Notes: a model not told the origin generated them from the sequence alone. DNA of 64,000 bases from Escherichia coli (GCA_021307345.1 CP089930.1:2728001-2792000); one strand, 5' to 3'. Counted from the stretch's first letter, positions 27,698 through 38,940 are shown. Program-made: numbers and translations.

Positions 27698-28705
27698 GTG
27701 AAAAAGCAATGGATTGTAGGCACGGCGCTGTTTGTGTTGATGTCTGGTAATGGCTGGGCCGATGGCGAACCGCCAACTGAAAATGTCTTAAAAGATCAAT
27801 TCAACAAGCAGTATCACGGTATTCTCAAGCTTGATGCCATCAGTTTAAAAAACCTTGATGCGAAAGGTAATCAGGCCACCTGGTCAGCGGAAGGCGATGT
27901 TTCTTCCAGTGATGATCTCTATACCTGGGTTGGTCAACTGGCAGACTACCAACTACTGGGGCAGACCTGGACGAAAGATAAGCCCGTAAAATTTTCGGCG
28001 ATGTTAACCAGTAAAGGAACACCTGCGTCTGGCTGGACGGTGAGCTTTTACTCTTTTCAGGCAGCAGCCAGCGATCGTGGACGGGTGGTCGACGATATCA
28101 AAACGAATAATAAATATCTGATCGTGAATAGCGAAGATTTCAATTATCGCTTTAGTCAGCTTGAGTCAGCGTTGAATACCCAGAAGAACTCGATTCCTGC
28201 GCTGGAAAAGGAAGTGAAAGAGCTTGATAAGCAAATGGCGGCGGCGCAGAAAGCAGCAGATACATATTGGGGAAAAGATGCAAACGGCAAGCAAATGACC
28301 CGCGAAGACGCCTTTAAAAAAATTCACCAACAGCGTGATGAGTTTAATAAACAGAATGATAGCGAGGCGTTCGCGGTTAAATATGACAAAGAGGTTTATC
28401 AACCGGCGATTGCGGCATGTCATAAACAAAGCGAAGAGTGTTATGAAGTGCCGATTCAGCAGAAACGGGATTTCGATATCAACGAACAGCGGCGACAGAC
28501 CTTTCTGCAATCACAAAAACTTAGCCGTAAATTGCAGGATGACTGGATAACGCTCGAGAAAGGGCAATATCCGTTAACGATGAAAGTTTCAGAAATAAAC
28601 AGTAAAAAAGTCGCGATATTAATGAAGATTGACGATATCAATCAGGCGAGCGATCGCTGGAAAAAAGATACCGAACAATTACGACGTAATGGGGTGATTA
28701 AGTAA
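27698..28705 (+). CDS. yggM: YggM, exported DUF1202 protein
   Basis: A 335-residue protein with GTG start, a signal peptide ending GWA, and a central coiled-coil-like region (about 150-185, KEVKELDKQMAAAQKAAD). It matches E. coli YggM (DUF1202), of unknown function. Two Cys in AACHKQSEECYEV could pair in the periplasm. Confidence 0.92.
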   Translation: MKKQWIVGTALFVLMSGNGWADGEPPTENVLKDQFNKQYHGILKLDAISLKNLDAKGNQATWSAEGDVSSSDDLYTWVGQLADYQLLGQTWTKDKPVKFSAMLTSKGTPASGWTVSFYSFQAAASDRGRVVDDIKTNNKYLIVNSEDFNYRFSQLESALNTQKNSIPALEKEVKELDKQMAAAQKAADTYWGKDANGKQMTREDAFKKIHQQRDEFNKQNDSEAFAVKYDKEVYQPAIAACHKQSEECYEVPIQQKRDFDINEQRRQTFLQSQKLSRKLQDDWITLEKGQYPLTMKVSEINSKKVAILMKIDDINQASDRWKKDTEQLRRNGVIK

Positions 28706-28726
28706 TTATTGCGACGACGTATGACC

Positions 28727-28764
28727 TGTAGCCGGATGCTGCGTTCACGCCGCATCCGGCTACA
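28727..28764. repeat. REP palindrome between yggM and hemW
   Basis: A single long hairpin (TGTAGCCGGATG... CGCATCCGGCTACA) in the short gap between two convergent genes. Confidence 0.85.
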
Positions 28765-28767
28765 AGT

Positions 28768-29904
28768 TTACTCCGCCAGAAAAAGCTCCAGCAGCGAATT
28801 TAAAAACAACTTCCCATGTTCCGTTATCTGCCAGTAATCTGCACACTCAGTGAGATAACCCTGAGCGATAGCCTCGTCTAACTGTTGGCGAATCACCTCT
28901 TCAGAAAGACCTGTGTACTGGCTAAACTCCACGCGCGGTGCGGCTTCCAGCAAACGGAAGCGATTCATAAAGAACTCGAATGGCTTATCTGCGGTTTCAA
29001 CATCGCGCTGGCTTTCCAGATACCTTCCCTGCATAAAACCACGCGGATGACGCGTTTTGGTGGTACGCAGAATGCGCCCGTTCGGGAAGCTCACTTTGCC
29101 GTGTGCACCGCAGCCGATGCCGATGTAGTCACCAAATCGCCAGTAGTTAAGATTGTGCTGGCACTGATAACCCGGTTTGGCGTAAGCGGAAGTTTCATAT
29201 TGCTGATAACCCGCTGCGGTTAATAACTGATGCCCCTGTTCGAAAATATCCCACAGCGCGTCGTCGTCCGGCAGTACCGGCGGTCGTGAACCAAACAGCG
29301 TATTAGGTTCGATGGTCAGTTGATACCAGGAAAGATGCGGCGGATTCAGTTCAATAGCCTGGCGCAGATCGCCAAGCGCCTCTTCCAGCGATTGATCCGG
29401 TAGCCCATGCATTAAATCAAGGTTAAAGCTACGCAGCCCCAGCTCGCTTGCCAGTTTTGCAGCACGCTTCGCTTCTTGCGGGCCATGAATACGTCCCAGC
29501 CGTTTCAACTTTTCTTCGCTAAAACTCTGTACCCCAATAGAGATACGATTTACACCGGCACGCTGATAATCAACAAAGCGATCGGCTTCTACCGTACCGG
29601 GGTTCGCTTCCATGGTAATTTCTGCATCCGCTGCCAGCGGCAAACGCGCACGCACGCCGTCCAGCAGCGTTTGCATCGCCGGGCCGGAAAGCAGGCTCGG
29701 CGTACCACCGCCAATAAAGATTGTCTTTACTTCACGGTTCTGTGCGTAAACGACATCGTTGTCCAGATCGCTAAGCAAATGCTGAACATAATCATCGTGC
29801 GGCACTTCCCCTTTCAACGCGTGAGAGTTGAAATCGCAGTACGGGCATTTCTGCACGCACCACGGGATGTGAATGTAAAGACTCAGCGGCGGTAATTTAA
29901 CCAT
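28768..29904 (-). CDS. hemW: HemW, radical-SAM haem chaperone
   Basis: HemW resembles coproporphyrinogen dehydrogenase HemN but acts as a haem-delivery chaperone. The 378-residue protein has [10 protein letters not shown] (CX3CX2C for the 4Fe-4S cluster), the GGGTPSLL motif and the HemN C-terminal domain. It lacks the extra N-terminal Cys of HemN. Its start overlaps the rdgB 3' end by 8 bp, within the yggS-T-U-rdgB-hemW operon. Confidence 0.96.
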   Translation of the reverse strand: MVKLPPLSLYIHIPWCVQKCPYCDFNSHALKGEVPHDDYVQHLLSDLDNDVVYAQNREVKTIFIGGGTPSLLSGPAMQTLLDGVRARLPLAADAEITMEANPGTVEADRFVDYQRAGVNRISIGVQSFSEEKLKRLGRIHGPQEAKRAAKLASELGLRSFNLDLMHGLPDQSLEEALGDLRQAIELNPPHLSWYQLTIEPNTLFGSRPPVLPDDDALWDIFEQGHQLLTAAGYQQYETSAYAKPGYQCQHNLNYWRFGDYIGIGCGAHGKVSFPNGRILRTTKTRHPRGFMQGRYLESQRDVETADKPFEFFMNRFRLLEAAPRVEFSQYTGLSEEVIRQQLDEAIAQGYLTECADYWQITEHGKLFLNSLLELFLAE

Positions 29905-30490
29905 TACGTAAAGCGTCCAGCAGCAGTTTCAATGCCTGACCACGATGGGAAATGGCGCTCTTTTCTTCGCGGGTCAGTTCGGCAGCGGTTTTGCCTTCGG
30001 AAGGCACGAAGAAAATTGGATCATAACCAAAGCCGCCAGTACCGGAAGGTTCACGGGTAATCACGCCCGGCCAGCTGCCGTGACATACCAGCGGAGTGGG
30101 ATCTTCCGCGTGACGCAGATACACCAGCACACAGTGGAAGCGAGCCTGACGTTGGTCGTCCGGTACGTCTTTCAGTGTTCCCAGCAGTTTTTGCAGATTC
30201 TTTTGATCGGTCGCGTCTTCACCGGAATAACGCGCGGAGTAAATCCCTGGCGCGCCACCCAGCGCATCTACCGCCAGACCGGAGTCGTCGGCAATCGCCG
30301 GTAAACCGGTCGCTTTTGCCGCGTGGCGCGCTTTCAGAATCGCGTTTTCGATAAAGGTCAGGCCGGTTTCTTCGGCGGAATCAACGCCAAGCTCCGTTTG
30401 AGCCACGATATCAAGACCGAAGTCGCTAAGCAGCGACGCCAGCTCACGCACTTTACCGGCATTGCCGGTTGCGAGGACAACTTTTTGCAT
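29897..30490 (-). CDS. rdgB: RdgB, dITP/XTP pyrophosphatase
   Basis: RdgB hydrolyses non-canonical purine triphosphates (dITP, XTP) to monophosphates, keeping them out of DNA. The 197-residue Ham1-family protein has [10 protein letters not shown] at the start, the [12 protein letters not shown] motif and SHRGQAL near the end. It lies directly after yggU. Confidence 0.97.
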   Translation of the reverse strand: MQKVVLATGNAGKVRELASLLSDFGLDIVAQTELGVDSAEETGLTFIENAILKARHAAKATGLPAIADDSGLAVDALGGAPGIYSARYSGEDATDQKNLQKLLGTLKDVPDDQRQARFHCVLVYLRHAEDPTPLVCHGSWPGVITREPSGTGGFGYDPIFFVPSEGKTAAELTREEKSAISHRGQALKLLLDALRNG

Positions 30491-30497
30491 AGGATAC

Positions 30498-30788
30498 CTA
30501 ATTAATTAACGCCGCGATTTCTGGCGGGATTTGTTGCGGATTAATGATTTTAATTTGTTTGTGGCGGCCAAGTTCGCCTTTTTCTATCACCACCTGGCTT
30601 TTGGCTACCCGGAATTGCTTACCGAGAAATTTCACCAGATGGCTGTTGGCCTGGCCGTCAACCGGCGGCGCGGTAATGGCGACTTTTACCTCGTCGCCAT
30701 GTAAACCGACAATAGAATCACGGCTGGCTTTTGGCTGAATATAAAGCCGCAAAACCAGACCGTCATCGTTAACTGTTACGGCACTCAT
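30498..30788 (-). CDS. yggU: YggU, DUF167 protein
   Basis: A 96-residue DUF167 protein with the family motif [15 protein letters not shown]. The function is unknown. Start MSAVTVND is used; it overlaps the yggT stop by 4 bp (ATGA), so the two are coupled. A longer start adds only four residues. Confidence 0.95.
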
Positions 30789-31351
30789 AACGCCATCCAC
30801 AGCCCCGGCAGCAGCATGTTTCCTGTCGCCTGTAATACTTCTGCGACACCCATATTGATGACATACAGCAGCAGAACGAGGATCATCGGCGAGAAATCAA
30901 TCCCACCCATTGCCGGCAGCAGGCGGCGAATTGGACGCAGCAGCGGATCGGCAAGCTGAATCAGCACGTATTCAATCGGGCTACGACCCTGGCTTACCCA
31001 GCTCATAATCGCCATCACCAGCAGTACCCAGAAAATCAGCAGGCCGATGGTTTTCAGCAGAATTAATAAACCGGCAATCCAGATGATTGGCAGGAAGGTC
31101 ACCACTTTAAACAGCACAATGGCTTTGATGAAACTGAGAATATAGGCAACCAGCAGCGAGGCGCTGTCAATGGGTCCCATTGCCGGAATAACGCGGCGCA
31201 GTGGCCCGATAATTGGCTGTGTCACTTTCACCACAAACTGTGAGAAAGGGTTATAAAAATCACAATGAGCCCACTGCATCCAGATGCGTAATAACAGCAC
31301 CATGGTATACAGCTCAATGACCGTTGAAAGCAGGAAAGTCAACGTATTCAT
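30785..31351 (-). CDS. yggT: YggT inner-membrane protein (two YGGT repeats)
   Basis: A 188-residue protein made of two YGGT repeats, each with two hydrophobic helices and a [10 protein letters not shown] or [10 protein letters not shown] motif. The family is related to the osmotic-response and SepF/YlmG neighbourhood; its exact role in E. coli is not settled. It sits between yggS and yggU. Confidence 0.94.
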
Positions 31352-31368
31352 GGCGTTCCTTTAATTCC

Positions 31369-32073
31369 TTATTTTTTAGAGTAATCACGCGCACCAAAGA
31401 TGGCTGTGCCGATGCGAACCATTGTGCTACCTGCCGCAATGGCGGCTTCCATATCGTCCGACATCCCCAGAGAGAGCGTATCGACATGCGGGTAGCGCGT
31501 TTTCAGTCCGGCAAATGCTACAGCCATTTGGCGTGCAACTTCAAACTGCCTTACATATTCTGACTCAGGCGCCGGGATAGCCATCAGCCCGCGCAGGCGT
31601 AGACGCGGTAGTTCAGCAACCGCAGCCGCCAGTTCGTCCAGTTCTACCAGTTGAATCCCGGACTTACTGTTTTCATCACTAATATTAATTTGAATCAGTA
31701 CGTTAAGAGGGGGGAGTTCTGCCGGTCGCTGGTCGTTCAGGCGGGTAGCGATACGCAAACGGTCGATGGTATGACACCAGTCGAAATGCTCTGCCACCAG
31801 GCGACTTTTGTTGGACTGTAGCGGACCAATAAAATGCCATTCTAATCCTGTTACGCCCAGCTCCTGAAAGTGGCGAATTTTATCTACCCCTTCCTGAACG
31901 TAGTTTTCACCAAATTGACGCTGCCCGGCGTCGATGGCTTCTGCGATGGCGCTCGCAGGTTTTGTTTTACTGACTGCAAGCAGCGTAATTTCTTCTGGAG
32001 AACGGCCGCAACGCGTTGCAGCCGCTGAGATTTTGTCCCGGACCTGTGCCAGGTTATGCGCAATATCGTTCAT
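31369..32073 (-). CDS. yggS: YggS, PLP homeostasis protein
   Basis: YggS (PLPBP) binds pyridoxal phosphate and keeps vitamin B6 and amino-acid pools balanced. The 234-residue TIM-barrel has the PLP Lys in AVSKTKPA, WHFIGPLQSNK, and SMGMSDD-like LSLGMSDDMEAAI. It is divergent from yggR, and the two start regions nearly touch. Confidence 0.96.
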   Translation of the reverse strand: MNDIAHNLAQVRDKISAAATRCGRSPEEITLLAVSKTKPASAIAEAIDAGQRQFGENYVQEGVDKIRHFQELGVTGLEWHFIGPLQSNKSRLVAEHFDWCHTIDRLRIATRLNDQRPAELPPLNVLIQINISDENSKSGIQLVELDELAAAVAELPRLRLRGLMAIPAPESEYVRQFEVARQMAVAFAGLKTRYPHVDTLSLGMSDDMEAAIAAGSTMVRIGTAIFGARDYSKK

Positions 32074-32090
32074 TTTCCGAGGATCTTAGT

Positions 32091-33071
32091 ATGAATATGG
32101 AAGAAATTGTGGCCCTTAGTGTAAAGCATAACGTCTCGGATCTACACCTGTGCAGCGCCTGGCCCGCACGATGGCGCATTCGCGGCAGAATGGAAGCTGC
32201 ACCGTTTAACGCACCGGACGTGGAAGAGCTACTGCGGGAGTGGCTGGATGACGAGCAGAGGGCGATATTACTTGAAAATGGTCAGCTTGATTTTGCCGTA
32301 TCGCTGGCGGAAAACCAGCGGTTGCGCGGCAGTGCGTTCGCGCAACGGCAAGGTATTTCTCTGGCATTACGGTTGTTACCTTCGCACCGTCCACAGTTCG
32401 AACAGCTTGGTGCGCCACCGGTATTGCCGGAATTACTCAAGAGCGAGAATGGCCTGATTCTGGTGACGGGAGCGACGGGGAGTGGCAAATCTACCACGCT
32501 GGCGGCGATGGTTGGCTATCTCAATCAACATGTCGATGCGCATATTCTGACGCTGGAAGATCCTGTTGAATATCTCTATGCCAGCCAGCGATGTTTGATC
32601 CAGCAGCGAGAAATCGGTTTGCACTGTATGACGTTCGCATCGGGATTGCGTGCTGCATTGCGGGAAGATCCCGATGTGATATTGCTCGGAGAGCTGCGTG
32701 ACAGCGAGACAATACGTCTGGCGCTGACGGCGGCAGAAACCGGGCATCTGGTGCTGGCGACCTTACATACGCGCGGTGCGGCGCAGGCCGTTGAGCGGCT
32801 GGTGGATTCATTTCCGGCGCAGGAAAAAGATCCCGTGCGTAATCAACTGGCGGGGAGTTTACGGGCGGTGTTGTCACAAAAGCTGGAAGTGGATAAGCAG
32901 GAAGGGCGCGTGGCGCTGTTTGAATTATTGATTAACACGCCAGCGGTGGGGAATTTGATTCGCGAAGGGAAAACCCACCAGTTACCACACGTTATTCAAA
33001 CCGGGCAACAAGTGGGGATGTTAACTTTTCAGCAGAGTTATCAGCAGCGGGTGGGGAAAGGGCGTTTGTGA
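32091..33071 (+). CDS. yggR: YggR, PilT-like ATPase
   Basis: A 326-residue ATPase of the PilT/GspE family: Walker A in GATGSGKST, the Asp box LEDPVEYLY, Walker B in DPDVILLGELRD and the His box TLHT. PilT proteins retract type IV pili, but no pilus genes are here, so it may serve pilus genes elsewhere or be a relic. ATG 32091 starts the conserved MNMEEIVALS; a longer frame begins at 32016. Confidence 0.93.
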   Translation: MNMEEIVALSVKHNVSDLHLCSAWPARWRIRGRMEAAPFNAPDVEELLREWLDDEQRAILLENGQLDFAVSLAENQRLRGSAFAQRQGISLALRLLPSHRPQFEQLGAPPVLPELLKSENGLILVTGATGSGKSTTLAAMVGYLNQHVDAHILTLEDPVEYLYASQRCLIQQREIGLHCMTFASGLRAALREDPDVILLGELRDSETIRLALTAAETGHLVLATLHTRGAAQAVERLVDSFPAQEKDPVRNQLAGSLRAVLSQKLEVDKQEGRVALFELLINTPAVGNLIREGKTHQLPHVIQTGQQVGMLTFQQSYQQRVGKGRL

Positions 33072-33102
33072 GGCGAAATTGGTTGATTAGCTTCGTAAAT
33101 AT

Positions 33103-33239
33103 GCCTGATTCGCTACGCTTATCAGGCATACAAACGCAGCATCCGGCAATGAACGTCTGATGCGACGCTAACGCGTCTTATCAGACCTACAGCCGTTGCC
33201 ACATGTAGGCTGGATAAGGCGTTTACGCCGCATCCGGCA
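33103..33239. repeat. BIME cluster between yggR and ruvX
   Basis: Three to four REP units alternate (ATGCCTGATTCGCTACGCTT, then GTCTGATGCGACGC-type, then TGGATAAGGCGTTTACGCCG). They fill the gap between convergent genes. Confidence 0.85.
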
Positions 33240-33279
33240 AGATGACGGTAATGACAATTCGCCAGGCTTATAAATCGCC

Positions 33280-33696
33280 TTAATAACCCTGCTCGAAATA
33301 ACTTTCGAGAATGATAACCGCAGAGGCAGAGTCGACTTTACCTTTGTTGAGTGCCCGGTAACCACCTTGTTCAAAAAGCCCGGAACGCGCTTCTACGGTG
33401 CTAAGACGCTCGTCATGTAGCTTTACTTCAATACCGAAACGACCATGAATACGGTTGGCGAATTTACGCGCCCTGGCAGTCAATGGTTGCTCGGTGCCGT
33501 CCATATTCAGCGGCAAACCGACGATGATTTCGTCCGGCTGCCATTCTTTCAGTAAACGTTCGATGATGTTCCAGTCCGGCGTACCGTCCTGTGCTTTAAT
33601 TGCAGGCAAAGGGCGAGCGGTGCCGGTAATGCGTTGGCCGACCGCTACGCCAATGCTTTTGGTGCCGAAGTCGAAGGCGAGTAAGGTTCCACTCAT
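33280..33696 (-). CDS. ruvX: YqgF/RuvX RNase H-fold nuclease
   Basis: A 138-residue RNase H-like protein (start [19 protein letters not shown], with the first catalytic Asp in AFDFGTKS). It has been linked to pre-16S rRNA 5' processing and described as a Holliday-junction resolvase candidate. Its start overlaps the yqgE stop by one base. Confidence 0.95.
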   Translation of the reverse strand: MSGTLLAFDFGTKSIGVAVGQRITGTARPLPAIKAQDGTPDWNIIERLLKEWQPDEIIVGLPLNMDGTEQPLTARARKFANRIHGRFGIEVKLHDERLSTVEARSGLFEQGGYRALNKGKVDSASAVIILESYFEQGY

Positions 33697-34259
33697 CAGG
33701 CGTGTCCTGCCACACCAGGCATGGTGAGAATATCCACACCAATCAGTCTTGCCGCATCGCGCCAGCGGTCGGCAATCGGCGTTTTGAACAGAATATTCAG
33801 ATCTGCTGGGGCGGTTAGCCAGGCGTTGTCGAGAATCTCTTGTTCCAGCTGGCCTTTATCCCAGGAGGCGTAACCCAACGCCACCAATACGTCAGACGGT
33901 TGTTTATCGGTGCCGAGCGTTTCAAGTACATCGCGGGAGGTGGTCATCACCGTGTTGTCTGAAATGCGAATACTGGAAGCAAAATTTGATGGTGGAGTAT
34001 GCAAAATAAACCCGCGATCTTCAGCTAGCGGGCCACCGAGCATAACCGGTTTGTCCAGACGGATTGATTCATCACGCGGCTCCGGCGTGATCTTCAGCTT
34101 TTCCAGAATCCCTTCAATTTTGAGATTTTCCAGTGGCTTATTAATGATAATCCCCATTGCGCCATTGGTATTATGTTCGCAAATGTAGACCACGGAACGA
34201 CGGAAAATCGGATCCTGGAGAGCAGGCATGGCAATAAGAAAGTGATGCTGTAAATTCAT
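33696..34259 (-). CDS. yqgE: YqgE, AlgH/DUF179 family protein
   Basis: A 187-residue cytoplasmic protein of the AlgH (DUF179) family with [12 protein letters not shown] at its start and [15 protein letters not shown]. The function is unknown; the gene is almost always paired with ruvX. A longer upstream frame exists, but this start matches the family. Confidence 0.95.
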   Translation of the reverse strand: MNLQHHFLIAMPALQDPIFRRSVVYICEHNTNGAMGIIINKPLENLKIEGILEKLKITPEPRDESIRLDKPVMLGGPLAEDRGFILHTPPSNFASSIRISDNTVMTTSRDVLETLGTDKQPSDVLVALGYASWDKGQLEQEILDNAWLTAPADLNILFKTPIADRWRDAARLIGVDILTMPGVAGHA

Positions 34260-34367
34260 TGTCAGAGGTTCTGTTTCCTGGTTCAAAAAAGCAACAGCGC
34301 CCAGTATGCGTGGAAAGAAGGGCGCTGTCACTCAGAGTCTCAACGAGATCCCTCTCGTTAAACTGGG

Positions 34368-35318
34368 TTATTGCTGCTGTAAACGTGCTTCTATGGCATC
34401 CATTAACATTCCGGTGATCGAGACCGGAAACTCTGCTTCAATCTCACGAATACAGGTTGGGCTGGTGACGTTAATTTCAGTCAGACGGTCGCCGATAATA
34501 TCCAGGCCAACAAAAATCAGTCCTTTTTCTTTCAGCGTCGGCCCAACCTGGCGGGCGATTTTCCAGTCACTTTCAGTTAGCGGACGAGGTTCGCCACGAC
34601 CACCGGCAGCCAGATTGCCACGGGTTTCGCCACCCTGCGGAATACGTGCCAGACAGTACGGCACCGGCTCGCCATCGACGACCAGCACGCGCTTGTCGCC
34701 ATCTTTAATGGCAGGCAGATAATTCTGCGCCATGCAGTAGCGCGTGCCGTGTTCAGTCAGGGTTTCGGCTATTACGCCGAGGTTCGGATCGCCTTCTTTC
34801 ACCCGGAAAATAGACGCACCGCCCATACCGTCCAGCGGCTTAAGGATAATGTCGGTGTGTTTTTCCCAGAACGCCTTCAACTGTGCTTTATTGCGCGTGA
34901 CCAGCGTTTCTGGTGTTAAGTCAGAGAACCAGGCGGTAAACAGTTTTTCGTTACAGTCGCGCAGGCTCTGCGGCTTGTTAACGATCAGCGTACCTTTCTC
35001 TTCGGCACGTTCCAGAATGTAAGTGGCGTAGATAAACTCGGTATCAAAGGGCGGATCTTTACGCATCAGGATCACGTCGAGATCGGCCAGTGGCAGATCT
35101 TGCTCCCCCGTAAACTCGTACCATTTATCGTAGTTTTGTTCAACGCTCAGAGTACGCGTATGAGCACGGGCTTCACCGTTAATCAAATAGAGATCGGCCA
35201 TCTCCATATAGTGAAGTTCGTAACCACGACGTTGTGCTTCCAGCAACATAGCGAAGCTGGAATCTTTCTTGATGTTGATGTTTGCGATGGGATCCATCAC
35301 GATGCCGAGCTTGATCAT
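34368..35318 (-). CDS. gshB: Glutathione synthetase
   Basis: GshB ligates gamma-glutamylcysteine to glycine with ATP to make glutathione. The 316-residue ATP-grasp enzyme starts MIKLGIVMDP and has DGMGGASIF and ENVTSPT-like INVTSPTCIREIE. It is in the rsmE-gshB-yqgE-ruvX group on one strand. Confidence 0.97.
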   Translation of the reverse strand: MIKLGIVMDPIANINIKKDSSFAMLLEAQRRGYELHYMEMADLYLINGEARAHTRTLSVEQNYDKWYEFTGEQDLPLADLDVILMRKDPPFDTEFIYATYILERAEEKGTLIVNKPQSLRDCNEKLFTAWFSDLTPETLVTRNKAQLKAFWEKHTDIILKPLDGMGGASIFRVKEGDPNLGVIAETLTEHGTRYCMAQNYLPAIKDGDKRVLVVDGEPVPYCLARIPQGGETRGNLAAGGRGEPRPLTESDWKIARQVGPTLKEKGLIFVGLDIIGDRLTEINVTSPTCIREIEAEFPVSITGMLMDAIEARLQQQ

Positions 35319-35330
35319 TATTCTTCTCCG

Positions 35331-36062
35331 TTAGCCCAAATCGCCAAATCGTACTTGTAGCGCGGTAATGGCGGTGAGCGCAGTTGTCTCTGTACGCAAA
35401 ACGCGAGGTCCCAACAGGATATCAGTAAATTGATAGCGGGCAGTCATGGCAATTTCATCTGCCGATAAACCGCCTTCCGGGCCAATCAGCAGGCGGACGC
35501 GTTCAACCGGTAACGGCAACGTATTGATGCTGTTACTGGCGCGCGGGTGAAGATTCAGTTTCAGCCCTTCATCCTGCTCTGCACACCAGGCTTCCAGATC
35601 CATCGCTGGACGGATTTCCGGCACCCGGTTACGACCACACTGCTCACAGGCAGCAATTGCAATCTTCTGCCACTGCTGGAGCTTCTTGTTCAGACGTTCG
35701 CTATCCAGTTTAACGCCGCAGCGTTCAGAAAAAAGTGGCGTAATGAGGCTTACTCCAAGTTCGATCGATTTCTGGATAGTAAATTCCATTTTTTCACCGC
35801 GCGACATCACCTGACCGAGATGAATATGCAACGGGGATTCACGATCGTCGAGCTGACCTTCCAGCACTTTTACTTCGACACTTTTTTTGCTGGCGCTGGT
35901 AATTTCTGCGTCAAAGACCTGGTTGCTGCCGTCAAACAATTGCAACGCCTGTCCAGGTCCCATACGCAGCACACGTCCGATATGGTTGGCGGCATCTTCG
36001 CAAAGCGCGATGTGAGAGTTGCTGATAAGTGGTTCTGGATGATAAATGCGGGGGATACGCAT
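35331..36062 (-). CDS. rsmE: 16S rRNA m3U1498 methyltransferase RsmE
   Basis: RsmE methylates U1498 of 16S rRNA at N3. The 243-residue SPOUT enzyme has the knot motifs [13 protein letters not shown] and [13 protein letters not shown]. Start [10 protein letters not shown] is used. A GC-rich inverted repeat lies between it and endA. Confidence 0.96.
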   Translation of the reverse strand: MRIPRIYHPEPLISNSHIALCEDAANHIGRVLRMGPGQALQLFDGSNQVFDAEITSASKKSVEVKVLEGQLDDRESPLHIHLGQVMSRGEKMEFTIQKSIELGVSLITPLFSERCGVKLDSERLNKKLQQWQKIAIAACEQCGRNRVPEIRPAMDLEAWCAEQDEGLKLNLHPRASNSINTLPLPVERVRLLIGPEGGLSADEIAMTARYQFTDILLGPRVLRTETTALTAITALQVRFGDLG

Positions 36063-36083
36063 GGTTAAAAATCCGCGTCGTCT

Positions 36084-36107
36084 CCCCACGCGGTTGTCCG
36101 CGTGGGG
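36084..36107. terminator. Hairpin between endA and rsmE
   Basis: A perfect 10-bp stem (CCCCACGCGG and CCGCGTGGGG) around TTGT. There is no T-run directly after it, so it may be a weak terminator or an mRNA-end stabiliser for endA. Confidence 0.5.
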
Positions 36108-36141
36108 TAGGGGTTAACAAAAAGAATCCCGCTAGTGTAGG

Positions 36142-36849
36142 TTAGCTCTTTCGCGCCTGGCAAGCGCGTTGCACATACGGGTTATGATTGCCTTGCATCT
36201 TCGCAATACGTTCGTCGCGCTCGCACTCCCAGTCGGTCACCGGATACATCTTGTTCCAGGCGTTAAAAAGCTGCGTTTGTTGGCGTGAGAGAGTCAGGTT
36301 GTACTGGTCACGCATGTAGAAATAAGTTCGTGCAATGATGCCTCGCGTATGAGCGGGTGGTTCAGCCACTTTTTCTTTGAAATCCACCTTCATGGCACAC
36401 TGCCCGTACTGCCCTTCGCCGCCGTTCCACTGACTATACATAAAATTGCCGCGATCGCCGTTCACTTCGCCTATTGCGGGCTGAAGGTTATGCATATCGC
36501 TTTCCATTTTGCGATAAACCGGATCTTTGGCGCAGTTTTTACGTCCGCCGTCTTGCCAGCACTGACGCTGGTGACCGAACTGCCAGGCAGGAACCACATG
36601 TTCCCACTCTACGCGGCTGGCGCGGTTTTCATTTTTGCGCACCTGGTATCCGCACGACTCCAGATCCACGATGCCTTTTTTACCCTGCCAGTTGATTTTA
36701 CATCCGCAGTAAAATGTTCCCGGCACATCAGCGTAGACTTTTACCGCTGCTGTTTTCGCCTGGGAAAAACTATTGATGCCTTCGGCCAATGCAGGGCCGG
36801 AAAATGCTGCGCTCAGTACCACCGCAGCCACAGACAAATTACGGTACAT
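36142..36849 (-). CDS. endA: Periplasmic DNA endonuclease I
   Basis: EndA cuts double-stranded DNA non-specifically in the periplasm. The 235-residue precursor has a signal peptide (ending GPALA) and the His-Me finger motif [19 protein letters not shown]. Eight or so Cys in the mature part fit its disulphide-stabilised fold. The start after the first of two ATG codons matches K-12. Confidence 0.96.
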   Translation of the reverse strand: MYRNLSVAAVVLSAAFSGPALAEGINSFSQAKTAAVKVYADVPGTFYCGCKINWQGKKGIVDLESCGYQVRKNENRASRVEWEHVVPAWQFGHQRQCWQDGGRKNCAKDPVYRKMESDMHNLQPAIGEVNGDRGNFMYSQWNGGEGQYGQCAMKVDFKEKVAEPPAHTRGIIARTYFYMRDQYNLTLSRQQTQLFNAWNKMYPVTDWECERDERIAKMQGNHNPYVQRACQARKS

Positions 36850-36943
36850 CACTTACTCCGTGTTAAAACGAGCGAGCAACGTAGCGAAAGTTGTTTTGGT
36901 ATGCAATCAGCCAGATCAGTAAAATTCCTGATAGTTCTACTGG

Positions 36944-37441
36944 TTATTGGGCAACCAGTTGTTCACCGCAGTGAACGCAGCGATAGACGGCCTCTCCACG
37001 CACCACGCGGTTATGGCGGCGCACGGTAAGCTGATGCTCCTGGCATTTACAGCGGTAAGGGAAGGTGTTGCGGCGCACGGATTGTAGCTCAAACTGATGC
37101 GTGCGGCGGGCGGGAACGTCCAGCACGCTTTCCATCATCCACTTCCATTCTTTGCCGTGCGGCGCCACACGACCGAAGTGTTTCCAGACCAACAGATGCG
37201 CCAGTTCGTGCGGCACCACTTCTTCTATAAAAGCCTCGCTGTTTTCCATCAGCAGCACCGGATTGAGGCGAATTTCATAGCTGTCCAGCCATGCTGTTCC
37301 GGCGGATGTACCACGCTGGGTGTACGAAATTTTTGGCTCCGGGTAATTACGCCCCAGCTTCAGGTTGGCCTGGGCGAGTTTTTCCCGCAGGCGACGCATA
37401 ACGGCCTGTTGGATGGCGATAGGGAGACGGGAAGTTTTCAT
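36944..37441 (-). CDS. sprT: SprT-family zinc metalloprotease-like protein
   Basis: A 165-residue SprT-like protein with the HELAH zinc motif ([15 protein letters not shown]) and a C-terminal zinc ribbon (CKCQEH... CVHCGEQL). Eukaryotic Spartan relatives cut DNA-protein crosslinks; the E. coli function is not established. It lies between galP and endA. Confidence 0.94.
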   Translation of the reverse strand: MKTSRLPIAIQQAVMRRLREKLAQANLKLGRNYPEPKISYTQRGTSAGTAWLDSYEIRLNPVLLMENSEAFIEEVVPHELAHLLVWKHFGRVAPHGKEWKWMMESVLDVPARRTHQFELQSVRRNTFPYRCKCQEHQLTVRRHNRVVRGEAVYRCVHCGEQLVAQ

Positions 37442-37483
37442 AGCGGCTGAGGATAAAGCGAAGAAAAGATGACTGCAAGAGGC

Positions 37484-37509
37484 GGCTTCCTCCGCGACGG
37501 GAGGAAGCC
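37484..37509 (-). terminator. Terminator-like hairpin after galP
   Basis: GGCTTCCTCC and GGAGGAAGCC form a strong stem just past the galP stop on the minus strand. Confidence 0.6.
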
Positions 37510-37517
37510 TGAGGAGA

Positions 37518-38912
37518 TTAATCGTGAGCGCCGATTTCGCGCAGTTTACGACCTTTCATCAGATTACGTTCAATATGTTCCAGCGAAACGTGTTTGGTTT
37601 CCGGCACCAGCCACAGCGTCAGCAGGATAAACAGCACGTTCAGAGCCGCATACACCCAGAAGGTGTTGGCGTTGCCCAGCGTGTTGAGCATGGTCAGGAA
37701 CGTTGCGCCGACGATCATGTTGGCAATCCAGTTGGTGGCGGTGGAGCAGGTGATGCCAAAATCGCGGCCTTTCAGCGGCTGAATTTCGGAGCACAGTACC
37801 CAAATCAGCGGACCGGCGCTCATCGCAAAACCGACAATAAACATCAGCAACATGGCGATAGCGAAATACTGCGCCGACGGTGAGTGAATACCGATATGCA
37901 TCATTGTGCCGAGTACGCCCATGCCCGCAGCCATGACGAGGAAACCCAGCGTCAGCGTTGGTTTACGTCCCCAGCGGTCAACAAGGCCGATAGCGATAAA
38001 GGTGGCGAGTACGTTGGTCAGGCCGACAATCACTGTCCCCCACATTTGCTCTGTGGTGTTGGTATAACCCGCCAGTTCGAAGATTTTCGGCGCGTAATAC
38101 ATGATGACGTTCATGCCGGTGAACTGCTGCATCACCTGCAACAGTACGCCAAGGAACACCGCGCGGCGGAAGTTACTGTTCTCTTTAAACAGCGCCCAGC
38201 CACTCTGTTTAACCTGCAAACTTTCACGGATTTCATCCAGTTCGCGTTTCGCTTCCGCGCTGGTATCGCGCAGGCGCAGCAGCACGCGTTCGGCATCAAC
38301 AAAGCGACGTTTGGCGGCAAACCAACGTGGGCTGTCTGGCAGGAAGAAGACACCAATCAGCAGCAGAATTGCCGGGATGATAATCACACCCAACATCCAG
38401 CGCCATGCGCCGGTGTAGCTGAAGGCGGTATCAGAAAGATAAGCACCGAGGATGCCGATGGTAATCATCAGCTGATACATCGAAATCATACTGCCGCGAA
38501 TTTTTTCCGGTGCAATTTCAGAGAGGTAAAGCGGCGCGGTATAAGAGGCAACACCCACCGCCAGCCCCAGCAGAACGCGGGAAAGAATCAGCACTTCAAC
38601 GTTCGGCGCAGCCGCAGAAAACAGCGAACCGGCAACAAACAGGATTGCGCCGATCATCAGGCTCTTTTTGCGCCCGAGTTTAAAAGAGAGCCAGCCACTG
38701 CCTACCGCACCGACTGCCGCACCAAACATCATGGAGCTTACGACCCATTCTTGCGTGTGCGAGGTTATCTGGAATTCATCTGCAATAAACGGCAATGCGC
38801 CAGCAATTACACCGATATCCAGGCCAAAGAGTAATCCCGCCAGAGCGGCAAGGAAGCAGACAAAAAACGTCATTGCCTTGTTTGACCGCCCCTGTTTTTT
38901 AGCGTCAGGCAT
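37518..38912 (-). CDS. galP: D-galactose:H+ symporter
   Basis: GalP imports galactose and glucose with a proton. The 464-residue sugar porter has twelve membrane segments and the family motifs [27 protein letters not shown] and [10 protein letters not shown]. The start MPDAKKQGR is used; a longer frame adds four residues. Upstream lie a perfect CRP site and GalR/GalS operators. Confidence 0.98.
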   Translation of the reverse strand: MPDAKKQGRSNKAMTFFVCFLAALAGLLFGLDIGVIAGALPFIADEFQITSHTQEWVVSSMMFGAAVGAVGSGWLSFKLGRKKSLMIGAILFVAGSLFSAAAPNVEVLILSRVLLGLAVGVASYTAPLYLSEIAPEKIRGSMISMYQLMITIGILGAYLSDTAFSYTGAWRWMLGVIIIPAILLLIGVFFLPDSPRWFAAKRRFVDAERVLLRLRDTSAEAKRELDEIRESLQVKQSGWALFKENSNFRRAVFLGVLLQVMQQFTGMNVIMYYAPKIFELAGYTNTTEQMWGTVIVGLTNVLATFIAIGLVDRWGRKPTLTLGFLVMAAGMGVLGTMMHIGIHSPSAQYFAIAMLLMFIVGFAMSAGPLIWVLCSEIQPLKGRDFGITCSTATNWIANMIVGATFLTMLNTLGNANTFWVYAALNVLFILLTLWLVPETKHVSLEHIERNLMKGRKLREIGAHD

Positions 38913-38940
38913 GATGCCCTCCAATATGTTATTTTTTATT

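Noticed and set aside
33103-33239. Repeated palindromes resembling a short CRISPR array
   Set aside because: Units are inverted REP elements of known sequence, not direct repeats with unique spacers.
37884-38834. 316-codon plus-strand ORF opposite galP
   Set aside because: Antisense shadow with Gln/His-rich low-complexity content and no ribosome site evidence.
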